Shown: positions 17,725-26,445 of the stretch, one piece after another
Numbering within the stretch: the first letter of the stretch is position 1
Layout: each line of letters begins with the position of its first letter
Source of the DNA: an uncultured Pseudomonadota bacterium
GTDB lineage: Bacteria; Pseudomonadota; Gammaproteobacteria; Steroidobacterales; Steroidobacteraceae
Assembly (NCBI GenBank): GCA_903868595.1
Contig: CAIPVV010000027.1
Span: 1 to 53,182, forward strand
Reading direction: 5' to 3'
DNA: 53,182 nt
The notes under the pieces: generated by a model
What the model was told of the DNA's origin: nothing
Database searches by the model: none
Seen by the model: only the letters and a program-made list of their open reading frames with translations
Position numbers and translations under genes: made by a program

Positions 17725-19134
17725 TCAGCCGGGAATGTCATCCATTCCGAGCTCCTTGAGCTTGCGGGTCAGCGTATTGCGCCCCCAGCCCAGAAGCTTG
17801 GCCGCCGCCTGGCGGTGACCCTGCGTGTGGCGCAGGGCGACGTGGATCAGCGCGCGCTCGAAGGCCGGCAGCGCGTCGTCCAGCAGCGGCTTGCCGCCGG
17901 TGGTGGCCGAGCGCTCGGCCCAGTTGGTGAGCGAATCGGTCCAGTCCTGGGCCGGCGTGGGCGCGGCGCCCGCGGCGGTGATCTCGGAGGGCAGGTCCTC
18001 CAGGTGCACTTCGCTGCCGGGTGCCAGCACCGTCATGCGGCGGCAGAAGTTCACCAGCTCGCGCACGTTGCCGGGCCAGTTATAGGCCGACAGCAGGTCG
18101 CTGGCTGCGGGCGTGAGCGTCTTGGCCTCCACGCCCAGCTCCTGCGCCGCCAGCTGCAGGTAGTGGCCCAGCAGGTCGGGGATGTCCTCGCGGCGCGCGC
18201 GCAGCGGGGGCAACTCGATGCGGATGACGTTCAGGCGGTGGAAGAGATCCTCGCGGAAGAGGCCCTTCTCCACGCGATGCTCCAGGTTCTGGTGGGTCGC
18301 CGCGATCACGCGCACATCGACGCGGATCGGAGTCTGGCCGCCGACGCGGTAGAACTCACCCTCGGCCAGCACGCGCAACAGGCGCGTCTGCAGCGAGGTG
18401 GTCATGTCGCCGATCTCATCCAGGAACAGCGTGCCGCCGTCGGCCTGCTCGAAGCGGCCGCGGCGCATGGAATCGGCGCCTGTGAAGGAACCCTTCTCGT
18501 GGCCGAAGAGTTCCGACTCCAGCAGCTCCGCGGGGATCGCGGAGGTGTTCAAGGCAATGAACGGCCTGCTCGCGCGCGGGCTGTGCTCGTGCAGCGCACG
18601 CGCCGCGAGCTCCTTGCCGGTACCCGACTCGCCGGTGATCAGTACGTTCACGCTGGAGCGCGAGAGGCGGCCGATCGCACGGAACACCTGCTGCATCGCC
18701 GGCGCGCGGCCGAGCAGCTCCGGGATGCGCGCAACGCCGCTGGCGATCTCGGTGGGCTTCACGGTGGCCTGCGCCGCGCGCTTGACCAGATCGACTGCCT
18801 GGTCGATGTCGAAGGGCTTGGGCAGGTACTCGAAGGCGCCGCTCTCGTAGGCGGACACCGCGCTACCCAGGTCCGAATGCGCGGTCATCACGATGACCGG
18901 CAGGTCCGGGTGCGCGTCGTGCACGCGCTTGAGCAGGTCCAGGCCCGACTGTCCGGACATGCGGATATCGGTGATCAGCACGTCCGGGGCATCGTGCTTG
19001 AGGGCGGCCAGCGCGGACTCCGCGGAATCGAAGGTCTTGGGCGACATGCCGCCGTTGCGCAGTGCCCTCTCCAGCACCCAGCGGATGGACGCATCGTCGT
19101 CGACCAGCCAGACACGCAGCGATTGGTTGTTCAT
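17725..19134 (-). CDS. ntrC: Nitrogen regulation response regulator NtrC (NR-I)
   Basis: A 469-residue sigma-54 activator. Its receiver domain is at about 1-120 with phosphoacceptor Asp56 (DVLITDIRM), conserved TAH and KPFD. The AAA+ domain is at about 140-370 with Walker A GESGTGKE (168-175), the sigma-54 loop GSFTGA (215-220, the common form being GAFTGA) and Walker [13 protein letters not shown]. The C-terminus has a Fis-type helix-turn-helix ([24 protein letters not shown]). It overlaps ntrB by four bases, so the pair is coupled. A matching NtrC site and a sigma-54 promoter are present before glnA at 22.4 kb. Confidence 0.96.
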   Translation of the reverse strand: MNNQSLRVWLVDDDASIRWVLERALRNGGMSPKTFDSAESALAALKHDAPDVLITDIRMSGQSGLDLLKRVHDAHPDLPVIVMTAHSDLGSAVSAYESGAFEYLPKPFDIDQAVDLVKRAAQATVKPTEIASGVARIPELLGRAPAMQQVFRAIGRLSRSSVNVLITGESGTGKELAARALHEHSPRASRPFIALNTSAIPAELLESELFGHEKGSFTGADSMRRGRFEQADGGTLFLDEIGDMTTSLQTRLLRVLAEGEFYRVGGQTPIRVDVRVIAATHQNLEHRVEKGLFREDLFHRLNVIRIELPPLRARREDIPDLLGHYLQLAAQELGVEAKTLTPAASDLLSAYNWPGNVRELVNFCRRMTVLAPGSEVHLEDLPSEITAAGAAPTPAQDWTDSLTNWAERSATTGGKPLLDDALPAFERALIHVALRHTQGHRQAAAKLLGWGRNTLTRKLKELGMDDIPG

Positions 19135-20231
19135 TCAGTCGTCTCAAGAGGCAATAGCAACGTAAAGAGGGTGCGGCCTGGCTCGCTCTCGAACTCGACG
19201 ATGCCGCCGTGCCGCGTGACCAGGTCCTGCGCGACCGCAAGCCCCAGGCCCGTGCCGGTGCTGCGGCCGGTGACCAGCGGATAGAAAAGCGTCTTGGTCA
19301 GGTCCGTCGGGACGCCGGGGCCGTTGTCCTCGACCTGCACGGCGGCCACGAGCTTGTGCCGGTTCGAGCCGATGCTGACATTGGACTGCACGCGCGTGCG
19401 CATGACAATGCGCCCGCTCTGGCCGAGCGCCTGCATCGCGTTGCGGGCGACGTTGAGCAGCGCCTGAATGATCTGGTTGCGATCGAATTTTCCATCCGGG
19501 AGGCTGGGATCGTAATCGCGCTCGATCGCGATGTCGGCCGGCGCCTCGGCGCGCAGCAGGTACACGACGTGTTCGCAGAGTTCGTGGATGTTCACCGTCG
19601 CCTTCTGCGGCGGACGGCTCGGGCCGATCATCGAGTCCACCAGCGCGGTCAGGCGGTCCGCCTCGCTGATAATGACCGTGGTGTATTCGCGCTGGGCGGA
19701 ACTGCCGAGCTCTCGCTCCAGCAGCTGGGCGGCGCCGCGCAGCCCGCCGAGCGGGTTTTTGATCTCATGGGCGAGCTGCCGGATCATGAGCCGGCTGCCA
19801 TCCATGCCCGAGAGGATGTCGTTCTCGCGGGAGATGCGCTGGCGCGTCTTGGCGTCGGTGAGCTCCAGCAGCAGGTGCGTGCCCGTGACCTGTCCTTCCA
19901 GGGGGGTCACCGTCACGTCCACCACGTGCGGCTCGCGCGTCATGATCGAGCCGATCGGTCGCAGCGTGATTTCGTGCTGCGCGCAGGGCTCCAGTCGGTC
20001 TAGCGAACGGCGCAGCGTCGAGGTCAGCTTCTGCGAGTCGTGGAAGATGTCTCCAAACGGCCGGCCACGCGCCTTGTTGACGCTGACGGCCATCAGGTCC
20101 TGCGCACCGACGTTGGCGTAGGTCAGGCACAGGTGGGAGTCGAGCATCACGATGCCGGTGGACAGGGCGTCCAGCAGGTCGGCCGGGTCGAAATGCGACA
20201 GCGGCGAGGTGAAGTCTTGTTCAACCGCCAT
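19131..20231 (-). CDS. ntrB: Nitrogen regulation sensor histidine kinase NtrB (NR-II)
   Basis: A 366-residue cytoplasmic kinase/phosphatase for NtrC. It has an N-terminal PAS domain (LLDALSTGIVMLDSHLCLTYANVGAQDLMAVS), the H box LAHEIKNPLGGLRGAAQLLERE, and ATPase boxes N (QALLNVARNAMQAL), G1 (VEDNGPGVP) and G2 (GTGLGLAVAQDLVTRHGG). No membrane segment is present, as expected for NtrB. The ATG at 20231 is preceded by GGGAG; an ATG 24 bases upstream is less well placed. The stop overlaps ntrC by ATGA. PII regulation is the family norm, but no glnB/glnK gene is in the window. Confidence 0.96.
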   Translation of the reverse strand: MAVEQDFTSPLSHFDPADLLDALSTGIVMLDSHLCLTYANVGAQDLMAVSVNKARGRPFGDIFHDSQKLTSTLRRSLDRLEPCAQHEITLRPIGSIMTREPHVVDVTVTPLEGQVTGTHLLLELTDAKTRQRISRENDILSGMDGSRLMIRQLAHEIKNPLGGLRGAAQLLERELGSSAQREYTTVIISEADRLTALVDSMIGPSRPPQKATVNIHELCEHVVYLLRAEAPADIAIERDYDPSLPDGKFDRNQIIQALLNVARNAMQALGQSGRIVMRTRVQSNVSIGSNRHKLVAAVQVEDNGPGVPTDLTKTLFYPLVTGRSTGTGLGLAVAQDLVTRHGGIVEFESEPGRTLFTLLLPLETTE

Positions 20232-20270
20232 GGAGCACGCTCCCGGCAGTCGCACAGGAAAAGGGGGCTC

Positions 20271-20822
20271 CTAGGAGCGGGGTGCTGCGGCCCGGCCCGG
20301 CGTTAGCAGCGAGGGCTGCCGGACATGGAAGGTCACGACCGGCAGCGTGCAGAGCGTGCGGCCGTCGGGCGCCAGCACCCGTCCGCTCAGCTGGTAGCTG
20401 CCGCGCGGCAGCGCGTTGAACTGGTAGGAGGTGATGCTCTGCGGCCAGTCGAGCACGATCTGCCCGTTCAGGGTGACCTCCACGCGGTCGCCGGAGCGCA
20501 GGTTCGGCAGCAGTTCCAGCGCGGCTTTGACCGTATCGCTGCCCTGGAACACCTCGTCCTGCGAGGGGCCCAGGACGCCGCAACGGTTGTAATGAAAGGC
20601 GTCCTCGGCGTTCAAGCCAGCTTGCGAGCTGCTGGAACGGGGGGAGGCGGGGGGGGCAACCGAACCCGGCTTGGGCGCGGCATTGAGCTGAAACTTCTCG
20701 GCGCCCGGCATGGGCTGGTCGGAGAAGTGCACGACGCCATCCTTGTCGACCCAGCGCCAGGCCTCCATGGCACCGAGCGAGCTCGCTCCCATCAGGAGTA
20801 GGCAAAACGTCAGGTAGCGCAT
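20271..20822 (-). CDS. DUF4124 domain-containing exported protein
   Basis: A 183-residue protein with an N-terminal signal peptide (to about residue 18). The DUF4124 motif is AWRWVDKDGVVHFSDQPMPGAEKF, with a low-complexity Pro/Ser linker after it. A C-terminal beta-rich region (DRVEVTLNGQIVLDWPQ, YQLSGRVLAPDGRTLC) looks like a small Ig-like fold. The biochemical role of DUF4124 is unknown. Its place between glnA and ntrBC is shared by several Xanthomonadales/Nevskiales relatives as I recall it, which suggests co-transcription rather than a proven role in nitrogen control. Confidence 0.85.
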   Translation of the reverse strand: MRYLTFCLLLMGASSLGAMEAWRWVDKDGVVHFSDQPMPGAEKFQLNAAPKPGSVAPPASPRSSSSQAGLNAEDAFHYNRCGVLGPSQDEVFQGSDTVKAALELLPNLRSGDRVEVTLNGQIVLDWPQSITSYQFNALPRGSYQLSGRVLAPDGRTLCTLPVVTFHVRQPSLLTPGRAAAPRS

Positions 20823-20868
20823 GGTTCGTCAGCATAGCCCCAATTCCTACAGGTTCACACCTGCCGGG

Positions 20869-20895
20869 CGGGTGGCGGCCCTCATCCGCCACCCG
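20869..20895 (-). terminator. 10-bp GC hairpin between glnA and the DUF4124 gene
   Basis: CGGGTGGCGG and CCGCCACCCG form a perfect stem with a 7-base loop. It lies just after the glnA stop and 47 bases before the DUF4124 start. No T-tract follows, so it may lower rather than stop transcription into ntrBC or protect the glnA mRNA end. Confidence 0.5.
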
Positions 20896-20921
20896 TCCAG
20901 GTCTTGCGACCGAAGCAGCCC

Positions 20922-22337
20922 TTACAGGCTGTAGTACATGTCCAGTTCAACCGGGTGGGTGGTCATGCGCAGGCGCGTGACCTCATCCATCTTGAGCTTG
21001 ATGTAAGCATCGATCACGTCATCGGTGAAGACGCCGCCGGCCTTCAGGAAGCCGCGATCCGAATCCAGGTTCTCCAGCGCCATGTCCAGCGAATGGCAGA
21101 CCTCGGGGATCAGCTTGGCCTCTTCCGGCTCCAGGTCGTAGAGATCCTTGTCCGCGGCTTCGCCCGGGTGGATCTTGTTCTGGATGCCGTCGAGGCCCGC
21201 CATCATCATGGCGGAGAAGGCCAGGTACGGGTTGGCAAGGGAGTCCGGGAAGCGCACTTCGATGCGACGCGCCTTCGGGTTCGAGACCCAGGGAATACGG
21301 ATCGACGCAGAGCGATTGCGGGCCGAGTAGGCCAGCATCACGGGGGCTTCAAAGCCCGGGACCAGGCGCTTGTAGCTGTTGGTGCCCGGGTTGGTGAAGG
21401 CGTTGATCGCCTTGGCGTGCTTGATGATGCCGCCGATGTAGTACAGCGCGAGCTCGGAGAGTCCGCCGTACTTGTCGCCCGCGAACAGCGCCTTGCCGTC
21501 CTTGGAGAGCGACTGGTGCACGTGCATGCCCGAGCCGTTGTCGCCGACCAGCGGCTTCGGCATGAAGGTCACGGTCTTGCCGTAGCGGGCCCCGACGTTC
21601 TGCAGCGCGTACTTGAGCATCAGCACTTCGTCGGCCTTGCGCACCAGCGTGCCGGCGCCAACGCCGATCTCGCACTGGCCGCCCGTGGCGACTTCATGGT
21701 GGTGGACTTCGACGACCATGCCCATCTCTTCCAGGGCGTTGCACATCTCGCCGCGGATGTCATGCAGCGTATCGACCGGCGGAACCGGGAAGTAGCCGCC
21801 CTTCACGCCCGGGCGGTGGCCCAGGTTCTTCATGTCGCCGTAGTCCTTGTTGGAGTTCCAGGCGCCGGCGTAGCTGTCGACCAGGTAGGAGCAGCCGTTG
21901 ATACCGGCCGACCACTTCACGTCGTCGAAGATGAAGAATTCGTTTTCCGGTCCGAACAGCGCCTTGTCGGCGATGCCGGTGGACTTCAGGTACGCCTCGG
22001 CGCGGCGACCCAGCGAGCGCGGATCGCGCTCGTAGCCCTGCATCGTGGCGGGCTCGATGATGTCGCAGCGCAGGTTCAGCGTGGTCTCTTCGAAGAAGGG
22101 ATCCATCACGGCCGAGGTGGCATCCGGCAAGAGGATCATGTCGGACTCGTTGATGCCCTTCCAGCCGGCAATCGAGGAGCCGTCGAACATCTTGCCGTCC
22201 GTGAACAGCGCTTCGTTGACCGTGTGGGAAGGCACGGTCACGTGTTGTTCCTTGCCGCGGGTATCGCAGAAGCGGAAGTCGACGTACTTGACCTCCTTCT
22301 CCTTAATGATCTTTAGAACGTCGGTCGGTGTCGTCAT
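20922..22337 (-). CDS. glnA: Glutamine synthetase, type I-beta
   Basis: A 471-residue dodecameric enzyme that makes glutamine from glutamate and ammonia. Signatures are [65 protein letters not shown] and the ATP segment [22 protein letters not shown]. The adenylylation region reads [16 protein letters not shown] with its Tyr kept near residue 400, so GlnE-type control is likely. The ATG at 22337 follows GGAGGAG; the longer frame would add 14 residues not found in the family. Transcription is predicted from a sigma-54 promoter with an NtrC site upstream. Confidence 0.97.
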   Translation of the reverse strand: MTTPTDVLKIIKEKEVKYVDFRFCDTRGKEQHVTVPSHTVNEALFTDGKMFDGSSIAGWKGINESDMILLPDATSAVMDPFFEETTLNLRCDIIEPATMQGYERDPRSLGRRAEAYLKSTGIADKALFGPENEFFIFDDVKWSAGINGCSYLVDSYAGAWNSNKDYGDMKNLGHRPGVKGGYFPVPPVDTLHDIRGEMCNALEEMGMVVEVHHHEVATGGQCEIGVGAGTLVRKADEVLMLKYALQNVGARYGKTVTFMPKPLVGDNGSGMHVHQSLSKDGKALFAGDKYGGLSELALYYIGGIIKHAKAINAFTNPGTNSYKRLVPGFEAPVMLAYSARNRSASIRIPWVSNPKARRIEVRFPDSLANPYLAFSAMMMAGLDGIQNKIHPGEAADKDLYDLEPEEAKLIPEVCHSLDMALENLDSDRGFLKAGGVFTDDVIDAYIKLKMDEVTRLRMTTHPVELDMYYSL

Positions 22338-22385
22338 AGCTCCTCCGATAGGAATGGTTGTCTGGCCCGCAGGCCCCAAATTGAT

Positions 22386-22400
22386 GCATGGCTCGTGCCA
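22386..22400 (-). promoter_or_regulatory. Sigma-54 (RpoN) promoter of glnA
   Basis: On the minus strand the sequence is TGGCACGAGCCATGC, with GG and GC separated by ten bases as required for the -24/-12 elements and an exact TGGCACG. The start point would be about 22374, giving a leader of roughly 37 bases to the glnA ATG. Confidence 0.85.
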
Positions 22401-22460
22401 AGCATTGCCACTAATAAAATCAGCTAGTTATAAGCCCGGCGCGTGAGCACTGCCGGACCT

Positions 22461-22479
22461 GCGCACTAGTCTAGTGCGC
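22461..22479. promoter_or_regulatory. NtrC-binding palindrome upstream of glnA
   Basis: GCGCACTAGTCTAGTGCGC is a 19-bp palindrome with GCAC-N7-GTGC, the NtrC site arrangement. Its centre is about 96 bases upstream of the predicted sigma-54 start. A weaker half-site (GCAC at 22447-22450) lies closer to the promoter. Confidence 0.75.
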
Positions 22480-22501
22480 GGCGGGAAAGGCGGCATGAAA
22501 A

Positions 22502-22541
22502 TGGTGCGGTACCCCCTGTAGGCGGTTCTCCGACCGCACCA
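22502..22541. repeat. Inverted repeat TGGTGCGGT / ACCGCACCA
   Basis: Two perfect 9-base arms (22502-22510 and 22533-22541) flank 22 bases in the glnA-glyQ divergent region, upstream of the glyQ -10 box. It could be an operator or an extra NtrC-like element. Confidence 0.5.
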
Positions 22542-22573
22542 GTCCCGTGCGCACCGCCGCGCGGGTGAGTGGG

Positions 22574-22579
22574 TATACT
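22574..22579 (+). promoter_or_regulatory. TATACT -10 box of the glyQS operon
   Basis: TATACT lies about 40 bases before the glyQ ATG. The -35 region is GC-rich and weak. Confidence 0.45.
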
Positions 22580-22619
22580 TCGCCGTTTTCCGCAAGCCTC
22601 CCCGCAGGGCCAAGTCATT

Positions 22620-23552
22620 ATGGCGACTACAAAAATTGGCAGCCGGCCGCAGACCTTCCAGGACCTGATCCTGACGCTGCAGCGCTACTGGGCCGCGCAG
22701 GGCTGCGTTCTGCTGCAGCCCTACGATCTGGAGGTCGGCGCCGGCACCTTCCATACCGCCACCTTCCTGCGCTCGATCGGGCCGGAGCCCTGGAGCGCCG
22801 CCTACGTGCAGCCCTCGCGCCGCCCGACCGACGGCCGCTACGGGGACAACCCGTTCCGCCTGCAGCACTACTACCAGTTCCAGGTCGTCATCAAGCCCGC
22901 GCCGCTGGACATCCTGGACCTCTATATCGGGAGCCTGCGGCACCTGGGCTTCGACCCGCAGGTGCACGACCTGCGCTTCGTGGAGGACAACTGGGAGTCA
23001 CCCACGCTGGGCGCCTGGGGTCTGGGCTGGGAGGTGTGGCTGAACGGCATGGAAGTCACCCAGTTCACCTACTTCCAGCAGGTCGGCGGCCTGGACTGCC
23101 GCCCGGTCACCGGGGAGATCACCTACGGGCTGGAGCGCCTGGCGATGTACCTGCAGGGCGTTGAAAGCGTCTACGACCTGGTGTGGGCTGACGGCCCGCG
23201 CGGGCGCGTCACCTACCGCGACGTCTTCCACCAGAACGAGGTGGAGCAGTCGGCCTACAACTTCGAGCACGCGGACGTGGCGGTGCTGCTGCGGCACTTC
23301 GACGACCACGAGAAGGCCTGCAACGAGCTGCTGGCCGCCAAGCTTGCGCTGCCGGCCTACGAGCAGGTGCTCAAGGCCTCCCACACCTTCAACCTGCTGG
23401 ATGCGCGCCGCGCGATCTCGGTGACCGAGCGCCAGCGCTACATCCTGCGGGTGCGCGCGCTGGCGCGCGCCGTCGCGCAGAGCTACCACGCGAGTCGCGA
23501 GGCGCTGGGCTTCCCGATGCTGGCAACCGCCGCCGTGCAGGAGGGCGCATGA
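22620..23552 (+). CDS. glyQ: Glycyl-tRNA synthetase alpha subunit
   Basis: A 310-residue class II catalytic subunit of the heterotetrameric bacterial enzyme. Conserved blocks are [99 protein letters not shown] and [15 protein letters not shown]. The ATG at 22620 is the family start; an upstream ATG at 22569 would place the promoter inside the gene. The stop overlaps glyS by ATGA. Confidence 0.97.
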   Translation: MATTKIGSRPQTFQDLILTLQRYWAAQGCVLLQPYDLEVGAGTFHTATFLRSIGPEPWSAAYVQPSRRPTDGRYGDNPFRLQHYYQFQVVIKPAPLDILDLYIGSLRHLGFDPQVHDLRFVEDNWESPTLGAWGLGWEVWLNGMEVTQFTYFQQVGGLDCRPVTGEITYGLERLAMYLQGVESVYDLVWADGPRGRVTYRDVFHQNEVEQSAYNFEHADVAVLLRHFDDHEKACNELLAAKLALPAYEQVLKASHTFNLLDARRAISVTERQRYILRVRALARAVAQSYHASREALGFPMLATAAVQEGA

Positions 23553-25687
23553 GCCGCGAGAATTTCCTGGTCGAGCTGCTAACCGAGGAGCTGCCGCCCA
23601 AGGCGCTGCAGACGCTGGAGGAGGCTTTCCGCGAAGGCCTGCGCACGCGCATCGACGCGGCGGGCCTCAAGCATGGCGCGATCGAGTCCTTCGCGACGCC
23701 GCGCCGACTGGCCGTGCTGGTGAGGCGGCTGGATGCGCAGGCACCCGAGCAGAAACTGCAGCGCCGCGGGCCGCCGGTCACGGCCGCCTTCGACGCCAGT
23801 GGCGCACCGACCCGCGCCGCGCAGGCCTTCGTGGCGAGCGTGGGCGTGGAACTCTCGCTCCTGGGGCGCGAGCAGGACGCCAAGGGCAACGCGTTCCTGA
23901 GCTACACCGGCACCAAGCCGGGCGCCTCGACCCTCACGCTGCTGCCCACCTTCGTCAGCGAGTCGCTCGAGCAGCTGCCCATCCCCAAGCGCATGCGCTG
24001 GGGTACGAGCGAGGCGCAGTTCGTGCGCCCCGTGCACGGTCTGGTGATGCTCTTTGGCCGCGAGGTGGTCAACGCCCGCATCCTGGATACGGAGGCCGGC
24101 AACCACACCCGCGGCCACCGCTTCCTGTGCACCAAGCCGCTGCGCATCAGCACGCCTGCCAGCTATGCGGCGATGCTGGAGAAGCGCGGCAAGGTGATCG
24201 CGGGCTTTGCCGATCGCCGCGAGCGGATCCGCGCGGGCGTTACACAGCTGGCGGTCGAGCTGGGCGGCATCGCGCTGGTGGAGCCGGCGCTGCTGGATGA
24301 GGTCACGGCGCTGGTGGAATGGCCGGTGCCGATTGCCGGGCGATTCGAGGATCGCTTCCTGAAGCTGCCGCGCGAGGTGCTGATCTCCACCCTGCAGGAG
24401 CACCAGCGCTACTTCCCGGTGCAGACCGCCAGCGGCGAGCTGCTGCCGTGGTTCATCACCGTCAGCAACATCCAGAGCAAGGACCCGCAGGTCGTGCGCT
24501 CCGGCAACGAGCGCGTCGTGCGCCCCCGCCTCTCGGATGCAGCCTTCTTTTTTGAGCAGGACCGGCGCACGCCACTGGCGGCCCGGGCAGCGGCGCTCGA
24601 CGCGGTCACCTTCCAGGCTCAGCTGGGTTCCATCGGCGAGAAGGTGCGGCGTATGACTGCGCTGTCGCGCGAGATCGCGGCCCGTATCGGGGGCGATGAG
24701 ACCCTGGCGGCGCGGGCTGCACTGCTGGCCAAGTGCGACCTGGTGACGAACATGGTCGGTGAGTTCCCGGACCTGCAGGGTGTCATGGGTACCTATTACG
24801 CGCTGGCCGACGGCGAATCCGGCGAGGTGGCCCAAGCAATCTGTGGGCATTACCTGCCGCGAGGTGCGGGCGATTCGCTGCCCACCAGCCTCACGGGCCT
24901 GGCGGTGTCGATTGCCGACAAGCTCGATACGCTCACCGGCATCTTCGCCATCGGGCAGAAGCCCAGCGGCACGAAAGATCCGTTCGCCCTGCGGCGCGCG
25001 GCCATCGGCATCCAACGGATGATCTTCGAGCGGCGCCTGCCGCTGGATCTGGTGGACCTCATCGCGGATTCGCTGCGTGCGCACACGGTGTTCGAGGCGC
25101 CGGTAGCTGCCGGTGGCAAGGCGCTGGCCACCCGTGACGTCGTGGCCGCCCAGGTCTACGAATACATGATGGAGCGCCAGCGCAATGCGTGGCTGGAGCC
25201 ACCGGATGGCGGTCCGCCGATCCCAGGGATCACACCGGAAGCCTGCGATGCCGTGCTGGCCACGCGTCCTCGCTCACCGCTGGATTTCGATGCGCGGCTG
25301 CGCGCGGTGCTGGATTTCCTGCTGCTGCCGGAAGCCGCCAGCCTGACTTCGGCCAACAAGCGCATTGCCAACATTCTGAAGAAGTCCGCAGGCAGCGATA
25401 CGGGCTCGACAACCGTGAATTCCGTACTCCTTGCAGAGGGCGCGGAGCGCAACCTCTACGCCGCGGTCGTGGCAGCAGAGCGCTCGGTGCCAGGCAAGGT
25501 CGCCGTGGGTGACTACGCCAGCGCGCTCAACGAGCTTGCCCGCCTGCGGCCGGTCGTGGATGCGTTCTTCGATGACGTGATGGTGATGGATCCGGACCCG
25601 GCCCTGCGGGCCAACCGCCTGGCGCTGCTGGTGACCCTCAGGGGGCTATTCACCGGCATTGCGGACCTGTCCCGCCTGCCGGGGTAA
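23549..25687 (+). CDS. glyS: Glycyl-tRNA synthetase beta subunit
   Basis: A 712-residue beta subunit that binds tRNA-Gly. It starts with the family pattern [66 protein letters not shown] and the HD-like [14 protein letters not shown] region follow, then [32 protein letters not shown] and a C-terminal anticodon-binding-like domain ending [22 protein letters not shown]. Slightly longer than the usual 690. Overlaps glyQ by four bases, ensuring equal synthesis of the two subunits. Confidence 0.97.
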   Translation: MSRENFLVELLTEELPPKALQTLEEAFREGLRTRIDAAGLKHGAIESFATPRRLAVLVRRLDAQAPEQKLQRRGPPVTAAFDASGAPTRAAQAFVASVGVELSLLGREQDAKGNAFLSYTGTKPGASTLTLLPTFVSESLEQLPIPKRMRWGTSEAQFVRPVHGLVMLFGREVVNARILDTEAGNHTRGHRFLCTKPLRISTPASYAAMLEKRGKVIAGFADRRERIRAGVTQLAVELGGIALVEPALLDEVTALVEWPVPIAGRFEDRFLKLPREVLISTLQEHQRYFPVQTASGELLPWFITVSNIQSKDPQVVRSGNERVVRPRLSDAAFFFEQDRRTPLAARAAALDAVTFQAQLGSIGEKVRRMTALSREIAARIGGDETLAARAALLAKCDLVTNMVGEFPDLQGVMGTYYALADGESGEVAQAICGHYLPRGAGDSLPTSLTGLAVSIADKLDTLTGIFAIGQKPSGTKDPFALRRAAIGIQRMIFERRLPLDLVDLIADSLRAHTVFEAPVAAGGKALATRDVVAAQVYEYMMERQRNAWLEPPDGGPPIPGITPEACDAVLATRPRSPLDFDARLRAVLDFLLLPEAASLTSANKRIANILKKSAGSDTGSTTVNSVLLAEGAERNLYAAVVAAERSVPGKVAVGDYASALNELARLRPVVDAFFDDVMVMDPDPALRANRLALLVTLRGLFTGIADLSRLPG

Positions 25688-25755
25688 CGGCAGGGTCTTC
25701 AGGACGGGCGCGCCCTTCGCGGGGGCAGGGTCCGAGTCGATGGCCCCCCCAGGGA

Positions 25756-26206
25756 TCAGCCGCGCGTAGTCACGCGGCAGCGTATTGGGTCCTCGCCGCG
25801 AACTGCGGCCCGCGCGCGCATGACCAGGTCGCACAGGTAGGGCAGGTTCGTGTCATCCCGCTGCAGGGAGCGCAGGTCCGCAGCGCCCCGCTGCCGCACT
25901 GCCTCGCGGTACGCCGCCACCATGAAAGTAGCGCCTTGGCGGCGGGGAAATCGTGGCCTTGACCGTGCGGCGGGTGAGTACCTGCAGGTACGGGTAGTTG
26001 GCGCCCAGGAGCGGGCGCGCGTGCTGGATGCAGCGCGTGACCCGCAGCACCGGCAGCACGAAGTCCACTGCGCGCCAGGCGGCGGTATCGATGTGCTGCA
26101 GGCGGAACGGCTCGCGCGCCTGCAGCAGGAACCGGGGTCCCAGGAAGCTGCCGACCTGCTCCGCGCGGAACGGTGGGTTGTGACGCAGGGGTCTGGATGG
26201 GTTCAA
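25756..26206 (-). pseudogene. Decayed cobalamin-independent methionine-synthase-like (MetE family) gene
   Basis: On the minus strand the frame near 26206 begins NPSRPLRHNPPFRAEQVGSF, the typical start of short MetE-like proteins (family II, about 370 residues). After about 45 residues it jumps to LLGANYPYLQVLTRRTVKATISPPP, which belongs in the middle of the family, so a large internal deletion has occurred. A frameshift near 25930 then leads to AYREAVRQ and DDTNLPYLCDLVMRARAAV in a second frame, ending at TGA 25756. The DDTN element is the family's substrate motif. Deletion, frameshift and a truncated end make this non-functional. Confidence 0.8.
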
Positions 26207-26445
26207 GGGGCTCTCTAGGCTGGCGCTGCAAGGCCGCGGGAGTGGGTGCTGGCGAGGTGGCGCCACCCTAGCAACGGAACTTTTCAGGAGTACGAGCTTC
26301 TCGGCACTGCAAACGCGTTAAGTTTCACTGCAACATGAAATTTATTGGATCCAATCGCCTGCATGGTCGCCCCCACAACGGGATTCTGCGAAACTGCGCC
26401 GAGCCTTCCATTGAATGGCCAACCAATGAACACGTGGGGGAATCG

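Noticed and set aside
14990..17818. Very long plus-strand open frame of 942 codons
   Set aside because: It runs antisense through the flavoprotein and MscS genes, is rich in His, Arg, Gln and Ala, and has no recognisable motif. Long antisense frames are expected in GC-rich DNA.
20904..22316. Plus-strand open frame opposite glnA
   Set aside because: Glutamine synthetase motifs on the minus strand explain the sequence.
22447..22462. Second NtrC site
   Set aside because: Only one half (GCAC) matches; the other arm (CCTGC) deviates, so it is noted but not called.
22542..22619. T-box or other riboswitch before glyQ
   Set aside because: No specifier loop or antiterminator sequence is seen; T-boxes are also not expected in this class.
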